A DNA stretch of 64,000 bases from Apoda limacodes (Eukaryota; Arthropoda; Insecta; Lepidoptera; Limacodidae), in assembly GCA_946406115.1 (NCBI GenBank), contig OX291551.1, positions 31,975,381-32,039,380 on the forward strand, read 5' to 3'. This document shows, piece after piece, positions 8,894 through 20,082 of this stretch. The position numbers were made by a program, and so were the translations under genes. Within the stretch, counting starts at the first letter, position 1; the number at the start of each line of letters is the position of its first letter. Under the pieces are notes generated by a model. It saw nothing but the letters and a program-made list of their open reading frames with translations. It did not search any database and had not been told where the DNA came from.

Positions 8894-10612
8894 TAAATCT
8901 TTTTTTCTTGGCTGGGTTACTTACTATGATGCTGAGCGCATTGAGCGGCGAACAGGACACCTCATTTATCTCTTTTATACCTACTTACCAATGTACTTTA
9001 GTCACAGTTATAAGGAATAATCTGTCCATAGCGTATGAAAGTGAAACAATAAACGATTTATTTATTATTATTATTATTAGAACATCTTCACCATCGCCAT
9101 CTGGCTGGCTTCTGCGGACATCGCTTGTTCTTTTGTACCCACGGTAGGCTTAAAGTAAAATGCTCGATAAACAAAAATAGAAAAACACAAGAGAAAGAGT
9201 GGGTTGAAATTTTTACAGGAGTAACTGAGGTAACAAAGCTTGCTTGTCACCTTTCTTTTGGTGACAATCACTCCTGCACTTCCCCCTTCCCACTTTCAGT
9301 AAGTTAACTCTTTAAAGAACTGATACACCTACTTCGATTTCCTCGTGTCGACGTGGCGGCATTCGTTTCGGATGCTCTAGATGGGCTCACGCCGTCCTTA
9401 GAATCCTCAGTTCTCCCCCCGTCTCCTGAGGTTTGATCTCCTCGGCATTGGCGTGACCGCAAGGTGGCTGAAATCAACGTCCGAACCGGGAGAAAATTGC
9501 TCGTTATAGAAGTTACGCGTACGCCGTCGGAATGCGTCGGGGCATAACGTCCATGGAATTAAACTCGTTCGTCTCCATCGAATTAGGTTATATTTGCAAA
9601 ATTTATATGTTGTATGATAACCAAATCCGCCATCTAGGCTTTATTTACATTATTTATTATCCATGAGTTATATGACACAATTTAAATCAAATAAAAGTTG
9701 AATATTTAAACATTACAACGACATACCGACACTAGTCCCGCCAATCCATAGTTATTTTCTTACGGTTGCAGCTTTAACCGTTGTTCCCCTCCATTTTATG
9801 TTTGTTTTCAATATTATTTAGAATTGATCATTTTTTACTTAATTAAATAATAAAAAAATATTTTTTACGAGGGTTTCCTCTTAGATGCTTCCAAAGTTAA
9901 GAGAAAGAGGCCTGATTTCCATCCTTCAATCTAACCAAAAAAAATTCTATCCATTTTTTAATTATAAAATTATTTTGGCCCGAGCCGTTTAACTCAAGTA
10001 TTATGTCTATATCTTATCGATTTGTTTATTTTTTTGTCTTTTCCCAGAGATAATGCTGTTTAATCCCTTAATTGCGATGTTAAATATCAAATAAACTTTA
10101 TAATATTTAGTGATCAATACTGCAAGACGCATTACATTTTAGGTGTCACCATCCGACACCAACCAAATCGGATGATGCATCCAAATAATTCCCAGACTTG
10201 ACACTGGTAGAATATAAATTTACACCTCAAAGATTAGACTAGACTTCAGAGAGAAGCTAATGTAAACAAACATTATTTGAAGTTATTTTATTGTTTGTAT
10301 TGGTTTTAATATCATGCAACGGGATGTTTTCAGCACGTTACCTACAGATGAACAGACAGACAGTAAAACTAAGAGTTACTTGTTAACATACAACCCTTAA
10401 AAGAGATAAATAAAACAATTAAATATTTATTAAATTTTATTTATTTATTTAACACAACTATTAACTACTAATGCAAATATAATTTATCAATAGATGCTGT
10501 TCGAGAAGCGCAGATGCAGATACGTGGAGCAGGAACATTGACAACGTATGAGAACTTGTTATCTTCACAAGAGAAACCTTATTATAGCTTACTGCAGAAA
10601 ACATGTACCTAC
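8894..10612. other. intergenic spacer with one GC-rich block
   Basis: Mostly AT-rich sequence with a (TTA)n microsatellite near 9059-9079. The block at about 9330-9580 is distinctly GC-richer (it includes tcgacgtggcggcattcgtt and gcgtacgccgtcggaatgcg) but holds no long ORF on either strand and matches nothing I recognise. It may be a retroelement UTR or regulatory remnant. The small ORFs at 8908-9307 look like noise. Confidence 0.4.
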
Positions 10613-10748
10613 TAGAATTGGTACCAAACGTTAGTGGCGCCAAATTAGTTTGTAAAAGAACCCTAGCGGATAGTGTAAAAATAATTTATTTTACCACTAG
10701 GTTTCTTTTGCATACTAATTTGGCGCTTTCTAAGATTGGTACCTAATA
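10613..10748. repeat. imperfect foldback (palindromic) element
   Basis: The left half (tagaattggtacc, then ggcgccaaattag, then gtaaaagaa) and right half (cttttgcatactaatttggc, then attggtacctaata) pair as reverse complements over about 60 nt each with mismatches. The whole can form one long hairpin. No ORF is present. It may be a small MITE without an obvious target duplication. Confidence 0.75.
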
Positions 10749-10836
10749 AGTTATCTGTGGATTCTTAACCCCATTGAGGCACACTTCTTTTGATTCATTT
10801 ACGGATCAATAATCTTAACATTTAACAGTTTAGAGT

Positions 10837-10866
10837 ACTCTAAACTCTAAACTCTAAACTCTAAAC
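10837..10866. repeat. 7-bp microsatellite (ACTCTAA)n
   Basis: Just over four perfect copies of actctaa. It is simple slippage-type sequence. Confidence 0.9.
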
Positions 10867-11310
10867 CTCACCTTTCCTGAGAACAGACTCAATGGGATTA
10901 AGATGAGTTCAACAAGCACTACCTATACCTACTATACTATACTATAATAATAATAATAATATACTTTATTGCATCAACATAATAATTTTACAAAAAAAAC
11001 ATATTTACAAATAGAGAAAAATAAAAGGCGGTCTTATCGCTTTAAAGCGATCTCTTCCAGACAAACTTTGGGTAGAGGAAATAGTAAAGTTAAACAAAGT
11101 ATAGTAGGTGTGTTTCGATATAGTTATTAAGAAGTATATATATATATCATACAATAATGCATACAAAATAGATAACATATATGAATAATGTATATATAAA
11201 TATACATAAATAGATGTACATATATAAATACATATGTATAATAAATATAATTATAATATATATTACATATAAGTAAATATATATAAACAAATATAGGTAG
11301 TGATGTTATT

Positions 11311-13103
11311 TTAGTTCTTCAAGTAATGAGCAATAATAAGATTTTTAAATATTGCCTTCGATTTTGCTCTTTTTATTTCTAAAGGTAAAGCGTTCCATAA
11401 TCTAACAGCCTTTACAGTAAAAGAATCATTATACAATTGTGAGGAATGCAAAGGAATTTTTAGCATTCAGCGTGTAGGCTCTCGAAGTGAAGTATTTCCG
11501 ATAAAATTAAAACGTTTCTTTAAGTATACTGGTGTGTTTGGATTGAACAGGACGTTATACAGAAGAAAGAGAACATGAGCATCCCGGCGAAGTCGAATTG
11601 GGAGCCACTCGAGCTTTGATCTGAATTCGGAAATATGGTCGTACTTACTTAGACCAAATATGAGTCTAATACAGAAGTTTTAAAGTCGCTCAAGTTTATT
11701 AAGCTGCTCCTCGGTAAGGTCAATATAACTAGCATCAGCATAATCGAGAATAGGCAGAAGAAGAGCAATTTTAGTGGGAATTGGTAGAAAATTGCGCAAT
11801 CTGCCTAAAGATTTAGCTGAAGCAAATATTTTATTACTAACCTCCTTTATTTTCGAACCCCAAGATAGTGTTCGATCGATAAATATACCCAGGTTTTTAA
11901 CTGTATCTTTGTAAGAGATAGAAATTCCATTCACAGTTACTAATGGGAGTTCGTTCCAGTCAATCTTGGATATAAGTCTATAACTGCCTACGTAGATTGC
12001 TTGTGTTTTTGAAGGATTAACAATGAGGCCATAGGGTTCACTCCATTTTACAATTTGATCAAGGTCTCGATTAATTATTGAGACAGCGTTTGTCAGTTTA
12101 CTAATAGGAGTTTTTGTGTAAATCTGAAGATCGTCTGCATAGAGATGGTAGAGAGAAGATAATTGAGATGTTAAAAATTGTACGACTAAAAATCTTTTAT
12201 TTAAAACATTAATTGTATTTTAGTTTATTTAAGTGTTTTTAAAAGAGTAACTATCGAGTTTCTTGCCGGATTCTTCTCGGTAGAAATCAACAACATTGTG
12301 AACCGGCGGGAAGGTGGGAGGGTTCAAAAAATAATATTTTATAACTTTGACGATTCAAAAGTGATTGTAAAATCCTTATTTGAATAAACCATTTTGACTT
12401 TGACTTTGACTTTATAGAATTAATGATAATAGCAAACAGGAGAGGAGACAAAACGCCACCTTGCGGAACACCATCGGCTGTGTTGCACCAGTCAGATAGA
12501 GTATCATCGACTTTTATGCGCTGCCGGCGTCCACGCACTTGCTATGCTATAAAACCAATCGATAACGATTGGAGAAATGTTAAGAGAACTAAGAATGAGT
12601 AGCAGAATGTCCAGATCCACGGTGTTAAAAGCGTGGCTAAAATCTAAGAGTGTCAAAACCGTGACCTCTCTATTTTCCATGCCAAAACGTATATCGTCAG
12701 TTATTTTGACAAGTGCAGTAGTCGTACTATGACCGGGACGGAAACCAGATTGTAAGGGATTTAAAAGGTTGTTTCTTGAAAGAAAATGGGACAACTGTTG
12801 ATACAAGCCGTTCCAAAACTTTTGAAAAGAAAGGAAGAATGGATATAGGACGAAAATCAGAAAAGTAGGATGGATTATATTTCTTTGGTAAGGGACATAA
12901 GCATCCTTCCAGGATTCAGGAAACACACCTGTGGAAATGGAATGATTCAGGATGTTGGTAATGACAGGAGTTATAATATCAAGAATGGGAGCGATCATAT
13001 TGACTAATGCAATCTTCACCGACAGCACTGGATGAAATGGCGAGTATGTTCTTCTAAACATCGCAATCAGAAAATCGATTAAGAAAAAATGGAGGAAAGT
13101 CAA
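11311..13103 (-). pseudogene. CR1-like reverse transcriptase, interrupted and frameshifted
   Basis: In minus-strand order there is a pre-RT helix block (FPESWKDAYV), QSGFRPGHSTTTALVKITDD, LLDFSHAFNTVDLD (first metal-binding Asp), DGVPQGGVLSPLLFAIIINS, then the 236-bp insertion. Beyond it lies the catalytic YADDLQIYTKTP at about 12140-12105, followed by LGIFIDRTLSW and the typical C-terminal VRLWNALPLEIK block near 11400. At least two frameshifts (about 12870-12900 and 12530) and the insertion make it non-functional. It would have been the replicase of a LINE acting at its target DNA. Confidence 0.8.
12178..12413 (+). mobile_element. orphan 3'-UTR insertion of a second CR1-like family
   Basis: This stretch is almost identical to 19200-19445, which follows a CR1-like C-terminal ORF. 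Both include gagtttcttgccggattctt and end in a gactttgactttgactt repeat tail. Here only the UTR is present, the expected product of a severely 5'-truncated retrotransposition. It splits the minus-strand RT between the VLSPLLF and YADD boxes, whose reading continues on each side. Confidence 0.85.
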
Positions 13104-13375
13104 GAGTTGGCAATGAAGAAAGTGAGTTTAATGTTTTATATTTTTTTTGTTGCTGTCAAAGTCAACGTTAGAAATAAAACTATATTACTAACCTTTCTAT
13201 TTGCACTCCTCTCCACATGCCTAAATCACCATAACATGACTTTCTCAATGTTTTACAATACATCTCTCACTCCGCAATCCTTATTCTGTAATTTAGGCTT
13301 AGGTACACCAAAAATACTTCAACTTTTCCAAAATATCAATGATACTTTCATGTTTCGTATACTTAATTTACAATT

Positions 13376-15758
13376 ATTTTTTTTTATAACACTAAGGCGG
13401 CGAAGGCTTACGTTCCGCCTGATGGTAAGCGGTCACCGTAGCTTATGGACGCTTACAACACCAGGTGTATCACTCGCGCGTTGCCGACCCTTCAGAAATC
13501 TAATAACTTCTTTCTTGAAGAAGTCAAGGAGCTCATTCCACAACTTAAGCATTCGCGGGAGGAAGTTTCTCTGAAACCGCACTGTACGCGACCATTTCGG
13601 TTCTAAAGAGTGAGAATGAATTGCGAGCGGTGCGATGGTAGAAAGTAGCCGTGGGCATAATTTCGAACAATTCCTCAAAACACAACCCATTGTACAAGCG
13701 GTAGAACACACACAGTGAGGCAAAGTCTCTCCTCAGACTTAAGGGCTCGATACCGCAAGTGAGTTTGGAATCGTCGACAATTCTCACAGCCCGTCGTTGA
13801 ACCGAGTCAAAAGGGCCAAGCTGGAATCCGGGTGCACCTGCCCAGAGATGGCAGCAGTACTCCATATGGGGCCGAACTTGCGACTTGTAAAGTAACAACC
13901 TTTGCCCCGACGTGAAGTACTGCTTCGCTCTGTTCAGTACACCAAGTTTTTTGGACGCCAGCTTCACCTAATCTTGTAAATGATCCCAAAACTGAACATC
14001 GCTGGAGATGTCAACACCAAGGATCCCAATGCTCTTGGAGATGGAGAGGGGAGTGTTCTGGAATTGTGGGACTACAGTGAATGGGGGTTTTCTTAGCGGT
14101 GAACGCGCACACTTGTGTCTTGAGGGTTGAGCAGGCAGTCAGAGACCTTGGACAGTGTGGTCTCGATTTGAGACTCAAGTTCTCCGCGGTTTTCCTCCAC
14201 AACGGAACGAGGGATGTTTGCACGACCCGTGTAATAAGCGTCTCCAGTCCTACTGTCATCTGCATAGCAATGTATGTTGTTGATGTCCAACATGTCATTG
14301 ATATGCAGTAGAAACAGCGTAGGAGACAGCACAGAGCCTTGCGGGACACCAGCATGAATGTCCATGCTATCAGAGCAACTACCGTCAACTACGGTTCGTA
14401 TGCGTCTGTCGGACAAAAAGCTAGCCACCCATTTGCACAAACCCTCGGGCACTCCGTAAGATAGAAGACCCCGGTTCCAGACCCGATCGAACGCCTTCGC
14501 TATGTCCAGGCTACATGCCAATGCATCCCCCTGACTCTCAATCGCTAGTGCCCATCGGTGTGTGAGATACACTAGAAGGTCACCAGTCGAGCGACCGTGG
14601 CCAAAGCCATATTGACGGTCACTGACCAAATCGTGTACTTCTAGGTATCTTAGAAGCTGTGTGTTGATCACACGCTCCATCACCTTGGAGAGGAGAGAGG
14701 TAATAGCGATAGGCCTGTAATTCGATGGGTCTGATCTATCGACCTTTTTGGGCACGGGTGCACATTCGCAGTCTTTCATGAAGACGGAAATTGCCTAGTG
14801 TGGTAGGAAAGCGCGAAGAGGCGCGTGAGTACAGGACATAACTCAGGAGCACACTGCTTAAGCACCACTGCTGGTATACCGTCTGGCCCACTCGACTTAT
14901 GAGCGTCTAAAGAAAGCAACGCCCGCCGGACCTACCGCTGTGTTATGGAGATTTCCACTACGGTATAGTAGGTGGTACAGCGCCTTCATCGTTCATGTTC
15001 GAGTTCAAGGCAAAGAGACTGTCCAGTAGATCGGCTTTCTCTTTAGCACTATGGGCCAAGTCACCATTGGTCTTTCGCAGTAACGACGATTGGCAAAAGT
15101 TCCCTTCGGCAGCTTTGGCAAGCGACCAGAAAGCACGACTCCCAGAAGGATAGCTCGCAAGTCGCCCACCTATTTTGCCGATAAATTGGAATTTTGCTCT
15201 GGCAGTTGCTTTCTTGCTGAACCTCGAGGCAGCATTCAATTTGCGTTTTAACTCAGAAATATTCGGATCCTTATTATTACGAGCCGTGGTCCAAGCCTCA
15301 TATGCAGTTTGCTTAAAATCGTCGACAATTCTTACAGCCTGTCGTTGAACTGAGTCGAAAAGGCCAAGCTGGTATCCGGGTGCACACGCCCAGAGATAAT
15401 GCCACACCCGACGCCAATTAGTTGGCCAAGATCGATCGATTTGTGTGCATGACGCGAAACAGTGGTCCGAGAAGCCAAGAGGCGCATCCACTGAGATGAA
15501 ATATCCGTTCAGACGTGTAGTCAGCAGAAGGTCCAGTAAGGAGCTCGTATTGTCCTCTTTATCTGGTATTGTCGTTGGAGAAAGTACCAGCTGAGAGAAT
15601 CCATAGCTCAGAGCAAATTCATGAGCAGATGCATAGTTATTGGTTCAAGAACTGAGCCAAACACGACGGTGGGCGTTAAAGTCTGCCAAAATAACTAGTT
15701 CTGCTGTGGGATATAGCTATAGAACTTTTTTCAGTCGTCAAACTCAGGTGCGTGAAGA
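13376..15758 (-). mobile_element. D1-family LINE copy, rearranged
   Basis: A minus-strand copy of the element found complete at 25155-28655. It keeps the poly(T) (3' end, about 13377-13385), the 3' UTR, the C-terminal domain (13967 to 13545), a degraded RT (14779 to 14093), the endonuclease-RT linker (15491 to 14958) and part of the endonuclease up to about 15758. Relative to the complete copy it has several small deletions and one internal segment swap (15317-15397). Its 5' end abuts a perfect AT palindrome. Confidence 0.85.
13433..15491 (-). pseudogene. D1-family endonuclease/RT polyprotein, broken
   Basis: In minus-strand order there is an endonuclease-end motif (GFSDHCFAS), the linker (LKRKLNAASRFSKKATARAK, AFWSLAKAAEG), RT with SNYRPIAITSLLSK, DIAKAFDRVWNRG, HAGVPQGSVLSPTLFLLHIN and CYADDSRTG, then after an in-frame TAG (13968-13970) the block KLASKKLGVLNRAKQYFTSG with HMEYCCHLWAGAPGFQLG. 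The linker contains a misplaced copy of that last region at 15317-15397. Frameshifts occur near 14780-14960 and 14100. The TAG is shared with two other D1 copies in the window. Confidence 0.8.
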
Positions 15759-15760
15759 GT

Positions 15761-15807
15761 CTTCATGGCATTATATATATATATAATATATATATAATGC
15801 CATGAAG
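15761..15807. repeat. 47-nt perfect AT palindrome
   Basis: The arms cttcatggcattatatatat and their exact complement pair over 22 bp around a 3-nt centre. It sits directly at the 5' end of a truncated D1 copy. It could form a cruciform or hairpin. Confidence 0.9.
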
Positions 15808-17135
15808 AGCAAGATAACGATTTTATAGGAAGATTTTGTTTAATAAACAAAATTACCAACAATCTTCAAACACAGTTTTACATTTCCAAACTTTTAAGAT
15901 CAATTTTATAAGCTATTTATTATTATATGCAATCGTCTATTTTTCTCTTTCACAAAACGCTCCAAAACCTTTTCTACGAGTATGTACCAAGAAATTTATA
16001 TATGAATGTGCAAAAGGTATAGTTTATTTAGACGGTCTTCAAACATCCTTGATCTTTACCAGGTTTTGGTCCTTCTGAAAGTTGAAAAAGTACGTTTAGA
16101 AGTTGCAACGCTCACAGGAAGGGTAGACAAGAAGTAGACTTCTAACTGTAAGAAATATGTCAATATCACAATTCTCTAGCACTTCGTGAACAGTTTTTGG
16201 CATTTTGGAGGACTTTGCATTTTGACTGGTATTTTTCCAAAGTTCAAACCAAAGACACAGTTTTATACCACTTCTATGAACGCCTGCTTTGCCTTGAGAA
16301 AAGTAAAATTCATAAAAGCCCGTGGGACTAAAAAAGGTACTAGGACTAGATCGCTAGTGTATTGTAGGTAATGTTACATCAAAAGGTTTTCAATTCCAAT
16401 ATTGATTTCCGATACTGGATTTCAGTATCGGAATTCCGATACTAATTTCGGAATTGCAAATTTTCGATATAAAGTTAGATTACATACGGAAAGGAAGACA
16501 TTTTGCACCAATTTCTTCAACATAATAAACACAATATCACCACTTTGGTGATCAAACGATGACAAAAAACATAAAATTAAAGGAATTATTTAATGACAGA
16601 TAGGTATACAAAAATAATTTAATGAAAGATATTCAAAAATAATTTGTCATATTATGTGACTTATTCGTATGTTACTGTATTATTCATTGGAAGTTTTACC
16701 CATAAGAGCTACGTCGGGCAGGCGAAGGACCGGGTGTGTAAGTGTTCAATAGCAAAGACCTATTTCCAACAGTGGACTACTATATAAACTATAGACTGCG
16801 CTCGCCCCACGCCGACTGGGCTGGCCCCAAGCATGAACAAAATCTTATTTCTATATCAGACTACTTAGAAATTTTGTAAGAAATTAGTTTATGTTTTACT
16901 GACAATGTGTTTAAGTACCTATAGTACGTACTATGTTAAAAATGATAGACATACCTTTTTCTCATTATTATCTATTACTTATTAATTTAAAAATACAACT
17001 TAATAATACAATCAATAATAAAAAAAAAAACAGGATAATAAAACTATAAATACTATATAATTTATCAATCTCTTAGAAAACGAACGTTTCTTGCATGCCT
17101 ACTTTTATTAAAAAGCCTAAAATCAATTACGATAA
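15808..17135. other. intergenic spacer with fragmentary repeats
   Basis: AT-rich DNA with a small hairpin near 16408-16433 (ccgatact/agtatcgg) and, at about 16755-16800, the words gacctatttccaacagtgga and ctactatataaactatag. These resemble the tail of lepidopteran RTE/SINE-type repeats. The short ORFs at 15836-16371 have no recognisable domain. Confidence 0.4.
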
Positions 17136-17256
17136 AAGATTCCTTATTAGCCTCATACGTTCCCACTGTTGGGACGCGGTCTACCCTCACCGAGGGTGAT
17201 TTTTGCCATAGTCCACACGCGAGCCCAGTGCAGATTGTGGACTTCTCATATGTATT
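17136..17256 (-). repeat. RTE/SINE-type lepidopteran repeat tail
   Basis: Read on the minus strand, this contains ctgcactgggctcgcgtgtg, gactatggcaaaaatcaccc and cccaacagtgggaacgtatg. The order matches a very common lepidopteran RTE/SINE 3' tail that I know in the form tgcactgggccagcgtggtg...gactatggcc...cagtggga. The short minus ORF across it is not a gene. Confidence 0.6.
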
Positions 17257-17613
17257 TTTTTTTGACATATGCAGGCGTGAAAAATCAATGCACTTGTTTA
17301 TCTAAAGGTAAACTTGGAACGAAACTTCAAAACTATTCAGTTGACGAAAAGCACAACTTGGCAAAATTAATAATATTAGATACGTGCATGCCTGAATGAG
17401 ATACACTCATTTTTCAGGCAATTTTTGTCGTTATTATTATTTTGAACAAGACAAAACTTGCGTCTCTAGACAAGGCTCTCTTATTTTTCAGATTTCTTTA
17501 TTTCGATCTCAATTGCCCTCAGTGCCCCCTCTCTGAATCCATCCTTGCTTTTCAGTTACTGTGACCCCTTTACAGCAGCAATACTCCATAAGCAACACTT
17601 TAGCCTCAGTTCT

Positions 17614-17993
17614 CTTCTGTGTGTTTCTTACTATGCAGCAAGTGTCTGCATCTTCTGTGTGTTTCTTACTATGCAGCAAGTGTCTGCATCTTCTGTGTGT
17701 TTCTTACTATGCAGCAAGTGTCTGCATCTTCTGTGTGTTTCTTACTATGCAGCAAGTGTCTGCATCTTCTGTGTGTTTCTTACTATGCAGCAAGTGTCTG
17801 CATCTTCTGTGTGTTTCTTACTATGCAGCAAGTGTCTGCATCTTCTGTGTGTTTCTTACTATGCAGCAAGTGTCTGCATCTTCTGTGTGTTTCTTACTAT
17901 GCAGCAAGTGTCTGCATCTTCTGTGTGTTTCTTACTATGCAGCAAGTGTCTGCATCTTCTGTGTGTTTCTTACTATGCAGCAAGTGTTTGCAT
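17614..17993. repeat. 38-bp minisatellite, 10 copies
   Basis: Ten head-to-tail copies of a 38-bp unit beginning cttctgtgtgtttcttacta are identical except for one base in the last copy. Because 38 is not a multiple of three, the three forward frames are cyclic versions of the same peptide and all remain open. This produces ORFs of 133-189 codons with no independent coding evidence. The near-perfect identity implies recent expansion. Confidence 0.95.
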
Positions 17994-18673
17994 CTTCGCT
18001 GGAATTTTAAACAATTTTGAGTTAAATCACTTGTTAATACTAACAATAAACTTAAATACCTACCATATTTATTATCGGGTAAGTATTTGTTTACATACAG
18101 TCATAAATAACTAATTCGCACTAACAGCGCTTTAGTAAAACTACAAACTAAAAATACTCACGAGATTGATTTAGAACTCGAATCTTTTTGTTTTATCATA
18201 AAATTAGGTAATGTTTATTGTTTTGATTCTGAAAACAAGTTCATAGATTAAGGTACGCAAATCACCATGTTGTAGTGACGCACGTTCGAAAGGATAATTA
18301 AGTTTTAAAACTTAAATTTTTAATATTTCTTTTTATTGCGTAAAAACTAAACAAATAACACGTATAAACATTTGTAAAAATAAATATTTAATATTACCAT
18401 AAATGTGTTTAAATTAATTTCAATACATGTGTACAGTTTACTATGTACAAATAAAACAACAGTAGGTTAGGAAAACACACTTGCTCACTTGACGACTGAT
18501 CGCAGACTGTCCCTTCCACTATCCATCGCCACGCCAGCAGGTGTGAGGTGTTTATTTGCTAAATCATACGTTACAACATGTATAAATATTTTGGCCACTT
18601 ATGCGTTGAAACCGTCATAAAAATAGAAAAAGTAATTAGTTCGGAACGTATTACATTGTTAGACGGAGATATG
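17994..18673. other. AT-rich spacer, nothing recognised
   Basis: No conserved ORF, terminal repeat or RNA gene. A somewhat GC-richer patch lies near 18480-18550. Confidence 0.45.
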
Positions 18674-18944
18674 CTAGCCCTACACTGCATTCAGTCCCTT
18701 ATGTGGAACAACCAATAAAATTGATATTTTTTCTGATTTGAACCAAGCAGCGACATCTGTGATTACGCAAAGAAAGTGACAACAATCAATAGCACCCATT
18801 TAGTGCATACGTTGAAATTAAATGGCAGCACTTTCTCGCTTAGTCAGTCATTTAATTGAAAATAGTTAACTTTGGTCGCGCACGTGCATATTCAATTTGA
18901 AAATATAATAAATAATAGTTTTTTACGGAATGTAATAAGAACGT

Positions 18945-19445
18945 AATGTTGATGCATGATACACGTCTACACAAAATAAGTCACTCTTTTATGGGGCAAT
19001 GTATACACTTTTACAACAAAGTTCCCAATAAAATTCAAAATCTATCAATAAGTAAATTTAAATCTTTTATCAAGCAGGTACTTTGTAAAAAGGCATACTA
19101 CAATATTTCAGACTATGTGAATGATAAAAATCCTTGGGACCGATGATGCTCAATTACAGGATGCATAGGTAAACCAAATTAAAATGGAAATAACATAAAA
19201 TTGTACGACTAAAAATTTTTTATTTAAAACATTAATTGTATTTTAGTTTATTTGTATTATTGATAGTGTTTTTAAAAGAGTAACTATCGAGTTTCTTGCC
19301 GGATTCTTCTCGGTAGAAATAAACAACATTGTGAACCGGCGGGAAGGTGGGAGGGTTCAAAAAATAATATTTTATAACTTTGACGATTCAAAAGTGATAC
19401 TAAAATCCTTATTTGAATAAACCATTTTGACTTTGACTTTGACTT
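18945..19445 (+). mobile_element. CR1-like LINE 3' end nested in piggyBac remnant
   Basis: A C-terminal ORF fragment ends KAYYNISDYVNDKNPWDR at a stop at 19144-19146, followed by a 3' UTR identical in plan to 12178-12413 and a gactttgactttgactt tail. The text immediately after the tail resumes the piggyBac reading (FEVAKSLCMC), which shows that this is an insertion. Confidence 0.8.
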
Positions 19446-19447
19446 CA

Positions 19448-19707
19448 AGTTTGAAGTGGCAAAGAGCCTCTGTATGTGTGGTTCATCAATGAATAAGAAA
19501 AACGGCCGGCCGTCTTCTGGAAGTAACAATCTGATAGAGACAAAAAGAATGAGAGCCAATGTAGCGATTCTTCCTGCTCGTGACGTCAGGTGTGATGGAG
19601 TCGAGCACTTTCCTATGTGGGGCATATCGTTTGTTGTGTGCGAAAAATGCAGAGTCGAACTTTGTTTAAACAAGGACAAAAACTGCTTCAGTCTGTTTCA
19701 CCTCTAG
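19448..19707 (+). pseudogene. piggyBac transposase C-terminal Cys-rich finger
   Basis: The segment reads through RANVAILPARDVRCDGVEHF into CEKCRVELCLNKDKNCFSLF and a stop at 19705-19707. The Cys-x2-Cys...Cys...Cys pattern, the DVRxDGxxHFP lead-in and the NCFxxFH end are typical of the C-terminal cross-brace zinc finger of piggyBac-derived transposases, used for TIR binding. The DDD catalytic core is absent from the window because of deletion and the nested LINE fragment. Confidence 0.75.
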
Positions 19708-20082
19708 TTTGATTAGCAAATTTAGGTAGGTCGTTGCATATTGTACCACATATGGAACTAAATAAAAAATCATTTTTCTCTATTACTATTAGTTTTTTTT
19801 CATTTTACCTGTACTTCCCGTGTTCTAGACCACAAATATGATCTAGTAAATTTTTTTTTCTAAAAAAAAAAAAAACATGCAGTGTAGGGCTAGTGCACAC
19901 GATATAGCATCATCTCACTCTATTATTTAAGCCAGCCAGAGGCAATTACGTGTTTCTTAGCAGGCCTTATGCCGTTTAACAAAATTGACTTCATGGTACG
20001 AATTAGACCAATTTATTTTAAGGACTTAAATTGAACTGCCTTGGAAATAGATGGTATTTTTAAAGTTCATAGTAGGCCTGCT

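Larger units (their letters stand above)
10933..13130 (-). mobile_element. CR1-like non-LTR retrotransposon, 5'-truncated
   Basis: On the minus strand this element starts within the pre-RT region near 13130. It carries RT and the C-terminal domain to a stop at 11311-11313, then a 3' UTR, and ends in a tandem attattatt tail (plus-strand taataataa at 10944-10960), as is common for CR1/RTE-like 3' termini. The UTR includes a block (plus strand ggcggtcttatcgctttaaa) familiar from lepidopteran LINE tails. A foreign 3'-UTR fragment (12178-12413) interrupts the RT. Confidence 0.75.
18678..19889 (+). mobile_element. piggyBac-like transposon remnant with CTAG flanks
   Basis: Exact 13-bp terminal inverted repeats ccctacactgcat (18678-18690) and atgcagtgtaggg (19877-19889) bound a 1.2 kb element whose right part encodes a piggyBac-type C-terminus. 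CCC...GGG ends fit piggyBac, but the flanking tetranucleotide on both sides is CTAG (18674-18677 and 19890-19893), not the canonical TTAA. A CR1-like fragment (about 18945-19445) is inserted and most of the transposase is missing. Confidence 0.7.

Noticed and set aside
13089..13574. 161-codon plus-strand ORF
   Set aside because: It spans the unrelated ends of two minus-strand LINE copies and translates UTR and antisense sequence.
17545..18114. Three overlapping long plus-strand ORFs encoding Cys-rich repeats
   Set aside because: They are by-products of a 38-bp minisatellite that lacks stops in all three frames. There is no codon-level conservation, start context or domain.
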